From Paraburkholderia sp. (GTDB lineage Bacteria > Pseudomonadota > Gammaproteobacteria > Burkholderiales > Burkholderiaceae): a stretch of 64,000 nucleotides of DNA. A program made the translations under genes and the position numbers. The stretch covers positions 333,501-397,500 of the forward strand of contig NZ_JAPWKB010000012.1 of the NCBI RefSeq assembly GCF_028283785.1, written 5' to 3'. Below, in pieces: positions 19,205 through 28,864 of this stretch. The notes beneath the pieces are model-generated. The model saw only the letters and a list, made by a program, of their open reading frames with translations, made no database searches and was not told the DNA's origin. How positions within the stretch are numbered: the first letter of the stretch is position 1; the number at the start of each line of letters is the position of its first letter.

Positions 19205-20326
19205 TTAGGCGAGGCAGGCGTTCAAACCGTCGGTAATCAGGTCTTGCGGCAATTCGATGCCGATAAACACCATCTTGCTGTTTTTCTTTTCGACAGGTTG
19301 CCATTTTGCGGCGAGGTCGCTGCCCATCATCTGATGGACGCCCTGAAACACGACCTTGCGATCGACGCCCTTCATGTACAGCACGCCCTTATAGCGCAGC
19401 AGGCGTTCGCCGTAGATCTGCAGGATGCCGCCGAGGAAATCTTCCAGCTTGTTCGGATCGAACGGACGGTCGCTGCGGAACACGAACGACTTGATCTTGT
19501 CGTCGTGATGCGCGTGATGGTGATCGTGCGAGTGATCGTGACCTTCATGCGCGCACTCGCCGTGATCGTGGTCGCAATCCGCGTGGTCGTGCGTGTTGCC
19601 GTGCTCGTCGTGCGCATGCGCGTGGCTGTGCGCGTGCGCATGGCCGTGGTCGTCTTCGGCGAGGAAATCCGGATCGATTTCGAGCTTCGAATTCAGGTTG
19701 AAGCCACGCAGATCGAAGATTTCCTTGATGTCCGCTTCGCCGAAATTGACGACCTTGATCGCTGCGCGCGGGTTCATGTGCAGCAAACGATGACGCAGAT
19801 CGCCGAGCGTCTTTTCGTCGATCAGATCGGACTTCGTGACGAACAGGCGATCGGCGAAACCGACCTGACGCTGCACCACTTCGTGTTCGTCGAGCTGGTG
19901 GTTCGCATGCTTCGCGTCGACCAGCGTGATGATCGCGTCCAGCAGGAACTGGTCGGCGATTTCGTTATCCATGAAGAAGGTTTGCGCGACCGGGCCCGGA
20001 TTCGCGAGACCGGTCGTCTCGATCACCACGCGGTCGAAATCCAGTTCGCCCGAGGTCTTTTTCGCGGCCAGATCGCCGAGCACGCGGGCGAGATCGCCGC
20101 GAATCGTGCAGCAGATGCAGCCGTTGCTCATCTGGATGATCTGTTCGTCGGCGTCCTGCACGAGAATTTCGTTGTCGATGTTTTCTTCGCCGAACTCGTT
20201 CTCGATCACGGCGATCTTCATGCCGTGCTTTTCGTTCAGGATGCGCTTGAGCAGCGTGGTTTTACCGCTGCCGAGAAAGCCGGTCAGGATGGTGACTGGG
20301 ATCATTTTGGTCGCCTGTGTTTGCAT
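19205..20326 (-). CDS. CobW/COG0523-family GTPase with histidine-rich metal-binding loop
   Basis: This 373-aa G3E-family GTPase is a likely metallochaperone or zinc-insertion protein. The P-loop is GFLGSGKTTLL (16-26), the metal-binding CxCC motif is GCICC (69-73), and the guanine-specificity motif is TKSD. Residues 226-275 form a His/Asp-rich stretch with about 21 histidines and two cysteines, a strong metal-binding loop. The C-terminal CobW domain includes FRSDRPFDPNKLEDFL. The ATG at 20326 is chosen; an internal ATG at 20305 (MIPVTIL) is an alternative. Zinc is the likely metal by family, but cobalt or nickel cannot be excluded. It lies on the same strand as dksA but with its own terminator. 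Confidence 0.88.
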   Translation of the reverse strand: MQTQATKMIPVTILTGFLGSGKTTLLKRILNEKHGMKIAVIENEFGEENIDNEILVQDADEQIIQMSNGCICCTIRGDLARVLGDLAAKKTSGELDFDRVVIETTGLANPGPVAQTFFMDNEIADQFLLDAIITLVDAKHANHQLDEHEVVQRQVGFADRLFVTKSDLIDEKTLGDLRHRLLHMNPRAAIKVVNFGEADIKEIFDLRGFNLNSKLEIDPDFLAEDDHGHAHAHSHAHAHDEHGNTHDHADCDHDHGECAHEGHDHSHDHHHAHHDDKIKSFVFRSDRPFDPNKLEDFLGGILQIYGERLLRYKGVLYMKGVDRKVVFQGVHQMMGSDLAAKWQPVEKKNSKMVFIGIELPQDLITDGLNACLA

Positions 20327-20527
20327 GGATCGAATGCTGGAAATCGGGTCGTGAACGGGTCGCAATACGTATAGCCACGTTGCGTCGGGGCGCGCATGAC
20401 GGGTCGAAACGCACCGGAATGCGGGCTTCGCGCGACGCGTGCAATCAGTTATTGAAACATATCTGTCAAGCGGTTGCAGGCGCGCATTGCGCGCGCCGTC
20501 CGCAATCACCGGTGAAACTATGGGCGA

Positions 20528-21731
20528 TTACGCGATTTGCAACAACAATCCCTTCAGGTATTCGCCTTCCGGGAATGCGGTCAGAAGCGGGTGATCGACG
20601 CCCGCGCCGAGCCGCTTCAGGATTCGCGCATCGACCTTCGCATCCGACGCCGCGCCCGCGACGATCTTCTGGAACAGGTCGGCGTCGATGGCGCCGGAGC
20701 ACGAGTACGTGAACAGCAGGCCGCCCGGACGCAGCAACTTGAGCCCGGTCAGATTGATGTCCTTGTAAGCGCGCGCCGCGCGGTCCACGTGTTCGCGCGA
20801 CGGCGCGAATTTCGGCGGATCGAGCACGATCAGGTCGAAGCGCTGACCTTCGTCGTGCAGACGGCGCAGCGTCTTGAACGCGTCGGCGTCGAGCCATTCG
20901 GCGCGGCTCGCGTCGAAGCCGTTCGCGGCGACGTTTTGCTGCGCGATCGCCAGCGCGTCGCCCGACGAATCGATCGACACGACCCGCTTCGCGCCACCCT
21001 TGAGCGCCGCCAGCGAGAATCCGCCGGTGTAGCAGAAGCAGTTCAGGACCTCGCGGTCTTGCGCGACCTGCTGGACCAGCAGGCGGTTGTCGCGCTGATC
21101 GACGTAGAAACCGGTCTTGTGGCCGTAGCGCACATCGACGTGGTACCGGACGCCGTTTTCGCTGGAAATCAATGTTTCCGGTGGTGCTTCCCCGGCCAGC
21201 ACGCCGGTGATCTGTTCGAGCCCTTCCTTGTCGCGAATCGAGACGTCCGAGCGCTCGAACACATTCGGGCAGCCGGTCGCGCCGACCAGCGCGGCAACGA
21301 TCGCCTCTTTCCACGCTTCGACGCCCGCCGCCATGAACTGGCAGACCAGCTGGCCGCGCTTCGTTTCGTCGTCCGCGATGTAGTAATCGACGATCAGACC
21401 CGGCAAGCCGTCCGCTTCGCCGAAGATCAACCGCACGGCGCCCGGTATCGTGAACCATCGCCTGACGATGGGCGAGCGCGCGTTGGACGCGGCGTTTGAA
21501 GAATGCGTGATCGATCGGTTCGGCTTCGTCGAAACTCCAGATCCGCGCGCGGATCTGCGAATGCGGGCTGTACGCGGCGCGACCGAGAAACCGGCCGTCG
21601 TGCGCGCGAACCAGCACGGTCGCGCCTTGTGCCGGCTTGCCGTCCACGCGGTCGATCGCGTTTGCGTAGACCCAGGGATGGCGGCGCAGCAGCGATTTTT
21701 CTTTAGACGGTTTGAGCGTAACGGTATTCAT
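20528..21731 (-). pseudogene. rlmI: 23S rRNA (cytosine-5-)-methyltransferase RlmI-like gene with a frameshift
   Basis: The product would be a class I SAM-dependent rRNA methyltransferase of about 400 aa. The N-terminal PUA domain (MNTVTLKPSKEKSLL, HPWVYANAI) reads in one frame from 21731 to about 21440. The methyltransferase domain (CFCYTGGFSLAALKGG, VLDPPKFAPS, and the catalytic SCSG) reads in another from about 21440 to 20528. Removing one C from the CCC at 21441-21443 joins the frames as HDTGAVRLIFGEADGLPG, the expected family sequence. It is therefore one gene with a 1-base insertion: a recent pseudogene or a sequencing error. If real, an initiation at 21436 could still give the methyltransferase domain alone. 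Confidence 0.85.
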
Positions 21732-21912
21732 GGCAATGACAGTGGGTGCAGCAAAAAAGAGAGGACGCGCGAGCGTGGAATAGCGTGTTTTGAAAGCGTT
21801 GGCGCACGGTTGCGTTGACGACGAAAGACGATGAGAAAGACCGCGTACGGCGACGATTCACGTTTCGCGAATCGGGCGTCGATTGCAACGCGCTTCACAC
21901 GGCGAGCGGTGG

Positions 21913-22839
21913 CTAATCCCGCTTCTTCGCGCGAGGATGCGCCTGATCGTAGACGCTCGCCAGATGCTGGAAATCGAGCGCGGTGTACACCTGCGTCGCG
22001 GAAATGCTCGCGTGGCCGAGCAGTTCCTGAACCGCGCGCAAATCGCCGCTGGATTGCAGCACGTGCGTGGCGAACGAATGCCGCAACACGTGCGGATGCA
22101 CGTTGGCGGGAATGCCGGCCGCCATGGCCGCGCGCTTCACGCGATCGCGCACGACGCCCGGCGCCATCCGGTTGCCGCGCGACGACACGAACAAAGGATG
22201 CGGATCGTTTTTCACCAGTTGATCGCGCACCGACAACCACGCGCGCAACGCGTCGAGCGCCTTGCTGCCGACCGGCACGATCCGCCGACGGCCGCCTTTG
22301 CCGAGCACTTCGACTTCGGCGGATTCGAGATTGAGCCAGCCCGCCGACCGGTAGCCGTCGGCGTCGGCGAAGCGCGCGTCGAGGCCGATCAGTTCCGCGA
22401 GCCGCAAGCCGGACGAATAGAACAGTTCGAGCATCGCGTGATCGCGCAGACCTTCCGCCGACGCCGCAGCCGGCGCTTCCATCAGCGTATGCGCATCGTC
22501 CACCGACAGCGCCTTGGGCAAGGTCTTCGGGCGTTTCGGCGCGCGGACGGTCGCGACCGGATTCGCGGGCATCTCGACATGCCCGGCCAGCCATCGATAA
22601 AACGCGCGCCACACCGACAACCGATGCGCGATCGATCGCGCCGACAAACCGCCTCCATGCGCGCGCGACACTGCGCCGCGGATATCGATGGCCGTCAGCG
22701 AGTCGAGCGGGCGGCCTTTCGCGAGCAGGGTCAGTTCGCCGAGTTCGTATGTGTAACCGCGCAGCGTGTGCTCCGACAGCCGTCGCTCATGTTTGAGCAA
22801 GGACAGATAGCGGGCGATCGGATCGGCGGAGTCGGTCAC
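21913..22839 (-). CDS. xerC: Tyrosine recombinase XerC
   Basis: XerC (308 aa) acts with XerD at the dif site to resolve chromosome dimers at division. The N-terminal SAM-like DNA-binding domain (about 1-90) is followed by the catalytic domain with SSGLRLAELIGL (first Arg), HPHVLRHSFATH (HxxR), LGHASISATQVYT (His and nucleophile Tyr). The start is GTG at 22839. It follows the DUF484 gene by 27 bp; this xerC-DUF484-dapF linkage is common in proteobacteria. XerC rather than XerD is chosen from this neighbourhood. Confidence 0.93.
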   Translation of the reverse strand: MTDSADPIARYLSLLKHERRLSEHTLRGYTYELGELTLLAKGRPLDSLTAIDIRGAVSRAHGGGLSARSIAHRLSVWRAFYRWLAGHVEMPANPVATVRAPKRPKTLPKALSVDDAHTLMEAPAAASAEGLRDHAMLELFYSSGLRLAELIGLDARFADADGYRSAGWLNLESAEVEVLGKGGRRRIVPVGSKALDALRAWLSVRDQLVKNDPHPLFVSSRGNRMAPGVVRDRVKRAAMAAGIPANVHPHVLRHSFATHVLQSSGDLRAVQELLGHASISATQVYTALDFQHLASVYDQAHPRAKKRD

Positions 22840-22866
22840 GTGGGCGGTGTCGGCGTGGGAGCGCGT

Positions 22867-23583
22867 TCAGCGCGGCAACAGACGGCTTAGCGCCGCGCTC
22901 GCCAGCGCGCCGATCTGCGTGAGGAAATCGGTGGCCATGCCGTCGTGGAAACGGCGAGCATCGGCCGATCCCATCACCAGCAGACCGAACGCGGCCGCGT
23001 CGTCTTTCGCTTCGGGGTCGCGCAGCGCGATCAGCGCGATGGATTCGGTTGCGTGCCCGCCGTCCTGCGATGCGTCGCCGGACGCACCGGACACCGCCGA
23101 CACCGCCGGAATCAGCCATTGCGCGGCTTCGAAGCCGGTATTCGCGCCGCAATACGGCGTGCTCAGACTGTTCGCGAAAATGCGAACTTCCTCGCCGACT
23201 TGCCGTGCGAAATCCGCGTGGTTGTACGGCTCGGCGATATCCCACACGCGCAGCGCGGCTTGCGGCACGTCGAACACGTCGCGCAGACCGCCAGAAATTG
23301 TGCGCGGCAACGCGTACGGATCGCGCTCGGCCATCACGCGGGTGGTCCAGCGGTTGAATTTCGAAGCGATGCTGTCGTTTTCATGGCCGTAGCGCAGCAA
23401 TTCCGCGAGACGGCGTTCGAGCAGCTTGTTCTTCTCGCGCAGCATGTCCATCTGCCGCTCCTGCAACGACACCGCGGCTTTGCCGTGCGGGTTCGCGAGG
23501 CGGATGGTCGCAAGCATTTCCGCGTGTTCGGCGAAAAATTCGGGGTTGGCCAGCAGGTATTCGGCGACTTCGCGATCGTTCAT
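22867..23583 (-). CDS. DUF484 family protein
   Basis: This 238-aa protein has the DUF484 N-terminus (VAEYLLANPEFFAEHAEML), a short coiled coil (LQERQMDMLREKNKLLERRL) and a GAF-like C-terminal half ending in GLLVMGSADARRFHDGMATDFL. The function is unknown, although it is regularly found next to xerC and dapF. The ATG at 23583 begins MNDREVAEY. It is cotranscribed with dapF upstream (62 bp gap) and xerC downstream. Confidence 0.9.
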   Translation of the reverse strand: MNDREVAEYLLANPEFFAEHAEMLATIRLANPHGKAAVSLQERQMDMLREKNKLLERRLAELLRYGHENDSIASKFNRWTTRVMAERDPYALPRTISGGLRDVFDVPQAALRVWDIAEPYNHADFARQVGEEVRIFANSLSTPYCGANTGFEAAQWLIPAVSAVSGASGDASQDGGHATESIALIALRDPEAKDDAAAFGLLVMGSADARRFHDGMATDFLTQIGALASAALSRLLPR

Positions 23584-23644
23584 GGTTTCGGCTTGCGGCT
23601 ACGCTTTTTATAGATTGTCGTGCTTGAGTCGGTCGGACAGCGGA

Positions 23645-24505
23645 TCAGTCGGCCAGTTCGATTTCGCCTTCGAAGACGGTCGCGGCGGGCCCGGCCATCA
23701 GCAGCGGTGCATCGGCGTTGCCGTCCCACGTGATTGTCAGGGCGCCGCCGTGCGTGTGCACCTTGACCGGCGAGTCGAGCAGGCCGCGCCGGATGCCGGC
23801 GGCGGCCGCCGCACAGGCGCCGGTGCCGCACGCGAGGGTTTCGCCCGCGCCGCGTTCGAAAACACGCAGCCGGACTTCGTGACGGTCGACGATCTGCATG
23901 AAGCCTGCGTTCACGCGCTTCGGAAAGCGCGCGTGATGTTCGATGACGGGCCCGTCGATCAGCACCGGAAACGCTTCGACGTCGTCCACCACCTGCACCG
24001 CGTGCGGATTGCCCACCGACACCACCGAGATCCAGCGCGTCGCGCCGTTGATGTCGAGCGGATACAGCGTATCCGCCGATTCCGGGCGACCGTCGAGGCC
24101 GTTCGCATCGAACGGCACGCGCGGCGGATCGAACACGGGCGCACCCATATCGACGACCACGTCGCCGTTATCCAGCATGGTCAGCGTGATCACGCCCTGC
24201 TGCACCTGGACGCGCACCGTGCGCTTGTCGGTCAGCCGCGTGTCGCGAACGAACTTGACGAAGCAGCGCGCGCCATTGCCGCAATGCTCGACTTCGCCGC
24301 CGTCGCAATTGAAGATCCGATATCTGAAATCGACGCCGTCGACGGTCGGTTTTTCGACCAGCAGCAACTGGTCGGCGCCGACGCCGAAATGCCGGTCGGC
24401 CAGCGCGCGCACCTGTTCGGGCGTCAGATGGACCGGTTGCGAATAGCCGTCGAGCACGACGAAGTCGTTGCCCGCGCCGTGCATTTTGGTGAATTTCAGT
24501 TTCAT
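23645..24505 (-). CDS. dapF: Diaminopimelate epimerase
   Basis: DapF (286 aa) interconverts LL- and meso-diaminopimelate for lysine and peptidoglycan synthesis, using two catalytic cysteines without a cofactor. Both are visible, in [12 protein letters not shown] and [13 protein letters not shown]. The N-terminus [20 protein letters not shown] and the [11 protein letters not shown] block are family hallmarks. The gene begins 55 bp after the upstream acyltransferase stop. Confidence 0.97.
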   Translation of the reverse strand: MKLKFTKMHGAGNDFVVLDGYSQPVHLTPEQVRALADRHFGVGADQLLLVEKPTVDGVDFRYRIFNCDGGEVEHCGNGARCFVKFVRDTRLTDKRTVRVQVQQGVITLTMLDNGDVVVDMGAPVFDPPRVPFDANGLDGRPESADTLYPLDINGATRWISVVSVGNPHAVQVVDDVEAFPVLIDGPVIEHHARFPKRVNAGFMQIVDRHEVRLRVFERGAGETLACGTGACAAAAAGIRRGLLDSPVKVHTHGGALTITWDGNADAPLLMAGPAATVFEGEIELAD

Positions 24506-24560
24506 CGCTCTATTGTAAGTGACGCGTGGGCCGGCGGCCGGGATCGCCCGGCCGAACGTC

Positions 24561-25445
24561 TCAGTACACGCCCGGTTCGCCGGGCGGACGCGTCTTGAAG
24601 CGCTTGTGCACCCAGTAATACTGCTCGGGCATTAGCGGAATCTGCTCTTCGAGAAACGCGTTCATCCGGCGCGCGTCGGCGTCGTCGTCGCCGGTCGGAT
24701 AGTTGTCCCACGGCTTGAACACCCGCAGCCGATACCCTTTGTAGTTCGGCAGCACTTCGCCGATAAACGGCACGACCTGCGCATGGCCGACCTTCGCGAG
24801 CCGGCCGACGGCGGTCAGCGTGCAGGCCGGCACGCCGAAGAACGGTACGAAGGTGGAGTTGCGCGCGCCGTAATCCATGTCCGCGCCGAGCATCACCGGC
24901 TTGCGGTCGCGCAGCCAGCGCAGCACGATCCGCGCGCTGTCGGCGCGGCTGGCCATATCCGCGCCGAAACGGGCGCGTTGCTCCTTCGCGATTTCCTCGA
25001 GCTGCGGATTCGACATTGGCTGATACAGCGAGCCGCACTGGCGCTTCAGCGAGTAATTCAGAAAGATCGACCCGGCTTCGATCCCGACGAAATGAAAGCC
25101 GAGAAACAGCGTGGGCGGCAGGTTCGGATCGGTGAGATCGATCTCGCTGTCGAGCTCGATCAGCTTTTCGAGTTTTTCCGCCGAGCCGAACCATTGCACG
25201 CTGCGTTCGAGATAGCTGCGGATCGCGTGACGAAAATGCTTTTGCGCGACGTCTTCGCGCTTTTCGTCGGACCACTCGGGGAAGCACAGTTTCAGATTCG
25301 TATGAACGATGCCCTTGCGACGGCTCGGAATCTGATACAGCAGCCAGCCGAGACCGTCGCCGATTCGCGCGGTCAGTCCGTAGGGCAGCAACGCGAACAG
25401 CTTGAGCAGCGCAACGGCGAATTTGACGCCCAGACGACTCAGCAT
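24561..25445 (-). CDS. LpxL/HtrB-family lipid A acyltransferase
   Basis: This 294-aa inner-membrane enzyme adds a secondary acyl chain to Kdo-lipid A. A hydrophobic N-terminal segment ([18 protein letters not shown]) anchors it. The catalytic HX4E motif is GFHFVGIE, and the conserved [21 protein letters not shown] and [11 protein letters not shown] blocks follow. Which lipid A position or acyl chain it uses cannot be read. The ATG at 25445 was preferred to an extension to 25535. It is divergent from metK and leads the operon acyltransferase-dapF-DUF484-xerC. Confidence 0.9.
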   Translation of the reverse strand: MLSRLGVKFAVALLKLFALLPYGLTARIGDGLGWLLYQIPSRRKGIVHTNLKLCFPEWSDEKREDVAQKHFRHAIRSYLERSVQWFGSAEKLEKLIELDSEIDLTDPNLPPTLFLGFHFVGIEAGSIFLNYSLKRQCGSLYQPMSNPQLEEIAKEQRARFGADMASRADSARIVLRWLRDRKPVMLGADMDYGARNSTFVPFFGVPACTLTAVGRLAKVGHAQVVPFIGEVLPNYKGYRLRVFKPWDNYPTGDDDADARRMNAFLEEQIPLMPEQYYWVHKRFKTRPPGEPGVY

Positions 25446-25527
25446 GGGATCGCTCCGTTGCCGCCTCGCACGGTCGAAAGGTTCAGGAAAGCGCGGAAAT
25501 GGTCGATATACAGCACGCGTCGTTCTC

Positions 25528-25555
25528 TGTGACAAATTGAGGAAGTCGCTATAAT
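25528..25555 (+). promoter_or_regulatory. Probable sigma-70 promoter of metK
   Basis: A perfect -10 hexamer TATAAT (25550-25555) lies about 15-16 bp after a -35-like TGTGAC/GTGACA (25528-25534). Transcription would start near 25562, giving a leader of about 150 nt before the metK GTG. Confidence 0.7.
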
Positions 25556-25559
25556 AAGG

Positions 25560-25617
25560 GCTTCGCCGAGTTAACAGACAACTTGCGGGGCGAAGCCGGA
25601 CAGACCGTACGCGGTCT
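25560..25617 (+). ncRNA. Structured leader RNA of metK (two hairpins)
   Basis: Right after the promoter, an 8-bp stem (25560-25567 with 25589-25596) encloses a 21-nt loop. A second hairpin follows with a 6-bp stem (25602-25607 with 25612-25617) and a UACG loop of the stable UNCG type. The 95 nt from there to the start codon show no obvious strong hairpin. The structure is seen in the sequence; a regulatory role, such as SAM sensing or mRNA stability, is only an inference, and it does not match a SAM riboswitch class that I recognise. Confidence 0.45.
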
Positions 25618-25711
25618 TACGGACAGCAATTCCGCTAAAGCGTCGCCACTTCTGTTTCCGAAGCTGGCTACGTGAAGACCAACCGTAACCACATCAAAGG
25701 AAATCTGCATC

Positions 25712-26899
25712 GTGGCAAACGACTATCTTTTCACCTCCGAATCCGTCTCCGAAGGTCATCCCGACAAAGTCGCGGACCAGATCTCCGACGCGATTCTCGA
25801 TGCGATCCTAACGCAAGACAAATACTCGCGCGTAGCAGCGGAAACGCTGTGCAACACGGGTCTGGTCGTGCTCGCCGGTGAAATCACCACGACCGCGAAC
25901 GTCGATTACATCCAGGTTGCGCGTGAAACCATCAAGCGCATCGGCTACGACAACACCGACTACGGCATCGACTACCGCGGCTGCGCGGTGCTGGTCGCAT
26001 ACGACAAGCAATCGCCGGACATCGCACAAGGTGTTGATCGCGCGCATGACAACAATCTCGATCAAGGCGCGGGCGACCAGGGCCTGATGTTCGGTTACGC
26101 GTGCGAAGAGACGCCGGAACTGATGCCGCTGCCGATCCACCTGTCGCACCGTCTGGTGGAGCGTCAGGCCAATCTGCGCCGTGACGGCCGTCTGCCATGG
26201 CTGCGTCCGGATGCGAAGTCGCAAGTGACGGTTCGTTACGTCGACGGCAAGCCGCATTCGATCGACACCGTCGTGCTGTCCACGCAGCATTCGCCGGACA
26301 TCGACCTCGAAACGCTGCGCGAAGCGGTGATCGAAGAAGTGATCAAGCCGACGTTGCCGGCCGAACTGATCAAGGGCGAGATCAAGTTCCTGGTCAATCC
26401 TACCGGCCGTTTCGTGATCGGTGGTCCGCAAGGCGACTGCGGTCTGACCGGGCGCAAGATCATCGTCGATACGTACGGCGGCGCAGCACCGCACGGCGGC
26501 GGCGCATTCTCGGGCAAAGACCCGTCGAAGGTCGACCGTTCGGCGGCTTACGCCGGCCGTTACGTCGCGAAGAACATCGTCGCGGCCGGTCTGGCCGAGC
26601 GCTGCCTGATCCAGGTGTCGTACGCGATCGGCGTGGCGCAACCTACGTCGGTGATGGTCAACACGTTCGGCACGGGCCGCGTGTCCGACGCGACGATCAC
26701 GCGTCTGGTTCAGGAACACTTCGACCTGCGTCCGAAGGGCATCATCCAGATGCTCGATCTGCTGCGCCCGATCTATGAAAAGAGCGCGGCATATGGTCAC
26801 TTCGGTCGCGAAGAGCCGGAATTCACGTGGGAAGCCACCGACAAGGCTCTGGCACTCGCCGAAGCCGCCGGCACGGAACCGGTCATCGCGCTGGCGTAA
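25712..26899 (+). CDS. metK: S-adenosylmethionine synthetase
   Basis: MetK (395 aa) makes SAM from methionine and ATP. The ATP-binding motif [16 protein letters not shown] lies at the N-terminus, the family hexapeptide GAGDQG is in [14 protein letters not shown], and the [19 protein letters not shown] loop is the P-loop-like signature. The start is GTG (25712) with aaagga 10 nt upstream. It is monocistronic, with its own promoter, structured leader and terminator. Codon use is strongly biased, as expected for a highly expressed gene. Confidence 0.98.
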   Translation: MANDYLFTSESVSEGHPDKVADQISDAILDAILTQDKYSRVAAETLCNTGLVVLAGEITTTANVDYIQVARETIKRIGYDNTDYGIDYRGCAVLVAYDKQSPDIAQGVDRAHDNNLDQGAGDQGLMFGYACEETPELMPLPIHLSHRLVERQANLRRDGRLPWLRPDAKSQVTVRYVDGKPHSIDTVVLSTQHSPDIDLETLREAVIEEVIKPTLPAELIKGEIKFLVNPTGRFVIGGPQGDCGLTGRKIIVDTYGGAAPHGGGAFSGKDPSKVDRSAAYAGRYVAKNIVAAGLAERCLIQVSYAIGVAQPTSVMVNTFGTGRVSDATITRLVQEHFDLRPKGIIQMLDLLRPIYEKSAAYGHFGREEPEFTWEATDKALALAEAAGTEPVIALA

Positions 26900-26945
26900 T
26901 GCCGCGATAAACCGGTGAGCGGCAGATCGCTCATTGCCGACACAA

Positions 26946-26984
26946 GAAAAAGCCCCGCCGGTGCGAACCGTGCGGGGCTTTTTC
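26946..26984 (+). terminator. Rho-independent terminator of metK
   Basis: A 9-bp GC stem (26950-26958 with 26972-26980), extended by A/T pairs, is followed by a T run about 50 bp after the metK stop. Confidence 0.92.
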
Positions 26985-27043
26985 ATGGCTGCGTGGCAAG
27001 CGAACCGAAGCACGCCGCTGGACGCCTTGGCTCGCCGCTTACG

Positions 27044-27397
27044 TCATCGGCTGGCGAAGGCGAACCAGCCAGTGCTCGTCACCGACATGCGGCGCGGACG
27101 CCGGCTCGCATGCACGGGCGCCGGTGCCGGACGCGAGGTCAGCGCGCGTTGCGGCGTCGGTTTGCGCAACAGCGTGCGCAACGACAGACGACGCATGCCC
27201 GCGCGAGCACGCAGCGCCGGAAAGAAGTTTTGCAGCCAGCTGCGGATGCTGTCGACCGGCTTTACACCGCGCCATTGTTCGGCAAGTGCGCGACTACGGG
27301 CGGTATGGTGACGCAGCGCGCGCACGACCTGGCGGCGCGCCGGACGCGCGGCTTTCAACGCGGCGCGGGTGAGACGGGTGCTCAAAAGAGTGTGCAT
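27044..27397 (-). CDS. Doubtful small basic protein
   Basis: An open frame of 117 codons begins MHTLLSTRLTRAALKAARPA and contains WRGVKPVDSIRSWLQNFFPA, which looks more protein-like than its neighbours. It is very rich in Arg and Ala, has no clear ribosome site, and overlaps long frames on the other strand. I do not recognise it, and it may be a GC-driven artefact. Confidence 0.25.
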   Translation of the reverse strand: MHTLLSTRLTRAALKAARPARRQVVRALRHHTARSRALAEQWRGVKPVDSIRSWLQNFFPALRARAGMRRLSLRTLLRKPTPQRALTSRPAPAPVHASRRPRRMSVTSTGWFAFASR

Positions 27398-27837
27398 AGC
27401 TCGAAGTCAGGGATTGCGCTCACACAGCGAAGCGGCTGCGACGTGCTGCTTCACGAGCACCCTCTGTGCCAATGAGCGCGACGCGCGTGACGCCGGATTG
27501 AGCGGGAAAGCACCGCAACGGCTGAAACGGCCGTGCGTGGCTGAAGGGCAAAGGAAAGACAGCGTGGCGGAACGACATGGCGTGGAGCCTACGCCCGATT
27601 CGTGACGCTTCAAAGTCGGTATTACCCCGTCTGGGGCACGCGTGCGGCACGAACTTACCGCGTCGCTCATGCCCTTTGCGACCGCATGACGTGCATCGTC
27701 GCACGTATCGCGTGCACTGCGCCCCGGAAAGATCAAATGCTGGCCGTTCGGTAGATGGTCAGCGCGTTCGTGCCCGTTTTACAATCGTGCATTAGCTGGC
27801 GCACTGTCTCCGCTGGCGCACTGTCACGGAATACGTC
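27398..27837. other. Gene-poor region upstream of the phytanoyl-CoA dioxygenase gene
   Basis: About 440 bp hold only overlapping short frames on both strands with no family resemblance. It should contain the promoter of the downstream dioxygenase gene. No hairpin with a T run and no repeat stands out. Confidence 0.45.
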
Positions 27838-28599
27838 ATGTCGATCCATTCGAAGAAGGAACAGATTCACGAGTTGCAGCAAAAAGGCTTTGTCGTCGTG
27901 CCGGGGCTGGTGTCGCCCGAGCGCTGCGCCGAGCTGAAGCAACTCGCGCAGCAGCAACTGGTCGAGGCGGCTGCGCCGATCGAGTTCGAAGCGGATCTGC
28001 GCTATCCCGGCGCACCGGAATCGAAGCACGCGCCGGGCGGCCACACGGTGCGTCGTCTGCTGAGCGCGTATTCACGCAGTCCGCAGTTCTCGCAATGGGC
28101 GACCGCGCCGGAAATTCGCGGCTGGATGGAGTTGTACTTCGGCGAAGAGCCGCGTCTGTCGCTCGCGCATCACAACTGCATGATGACCAAGCATCCGGCG
28201 TACGGCAGTCTCACCGGCTGGCATCGCGATGTGCGTTACTGGTCGTTCGAGCGGGACGATCTGGTGTCGGTGTGGCTGGCGCTCGGATCGGAGACGGTGG
28301 ATAACGGCGCGCTCTGGTTCGTGCCCGGTTCGCACAGCGCGCATTTCACGTCGGAGCGTTTCGACGAAGCGAAGTTTTTCCGTTCGGATCTGCCCGAGAA
28401 TCAGGCCATGATCCAGACGGCGGTATCGCCGGAACTGAAGACCGGCGACGTGGTGTTTTTCCATTGCAACACGCTGCATTCGGCGGGCAAGAACCTGAGC
28501 GACGACGTGAAATTCTCACTCGTCTACACGTATCACGGCGCGAGCAACGTTCCGTTGCCGGGATCGCGTTCGGCATCGAAGCCGGAAGTCGCGTTCTGA
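27838..28599 (+). CDS. Phytanoyl-CoA dioxygenase family protein
   Basis: This 253-aa Fe(II)/2-oxoglutarate-dependent oxygenase has the 2-His-1-carboxylate facial triad: His129 and Asp131 in GWHRDVRYW, and a distal His (probably His214) in HCNTLHSAGKN. The jelly-roll core strands VSVWLALG and ALWFVPGSHSAHF surround it. The substrate is unknown; family members hydroxylate lipids, amino acids and small metabolites. It is a single gene convergent with a small DUF3185 gene. Confidence 0.85.
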   Translation: MSIHSKKEQIHELQQKGFVVVPGLVSPERCAELKQLAQQQLVEAAAPIEFEADLRYPGAPESKHAPGGHTVRRLLSAYSRSPQFSQWATAPEIRGWMELYFGEEPRLSLAHHNCMMTKHPAYGSLTGWHRDVRYWSFERDDLVSVWLALGSETVDNGALWFVPGSHSAHFTSERFDEAKFFRSDLPENQAMIQTAVSPELKTGDVVFFHCNTLHSAGKNLSDDVKFSLVYTYHGASNVPLPGSRSASKPEVAF

Positions 28600-28660
28600 T
28601 CTGCGATTCGATGCGCGTCGATCCGTGTCGACGTGCATCGGGTTTCATGACGCATTGGCG

Positions 28661-28864
28661 TCAGCGTTTGCTGCCGAACGCGAGACCGGTAATGCCGGCC
28701 AGCGTTGCCACGACCCCGGCTACGATCAGCGTGATCGCCTTGTTGCTGGGGGAACCGGTAATCACGCGCGAGACGTCGCTGCTGAGCGAGTGAAACGCCT
28801 GACCGCCGAAGTACAGCAAGATCACACCACCGACGATCAATGCCAGCGAAATCGCTCTAACCAT
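28661..28864 (-). CDS. DUF3185 family small membrane protein
   Basis: This 67-aa protein has two hydrophobic helices (ISLALIVGGVILLYFGG and AITLIVAGVVATLAGITGLAF) separated by the SSDVSRVITGSPSNK loop characteristic of DUF3185. The function is unknown. A good ggag precedes the ATG. It is divergent from the aldo/keto reductase gene. Confidence 0.75.
   Translation of the reverse strand: MVRAISLALIVGGVILLYFGGQAFHSLSSDVSRVITGSPSNKAITLIVAGVVATLAGITGLAFGSKR

Noticed and set aside
20327..20527. Zur box in front of the CobW-family gene
   Set aside because: No palindrome close to the Zur consensus is visible; partial matches near 20450 lack symmetry.
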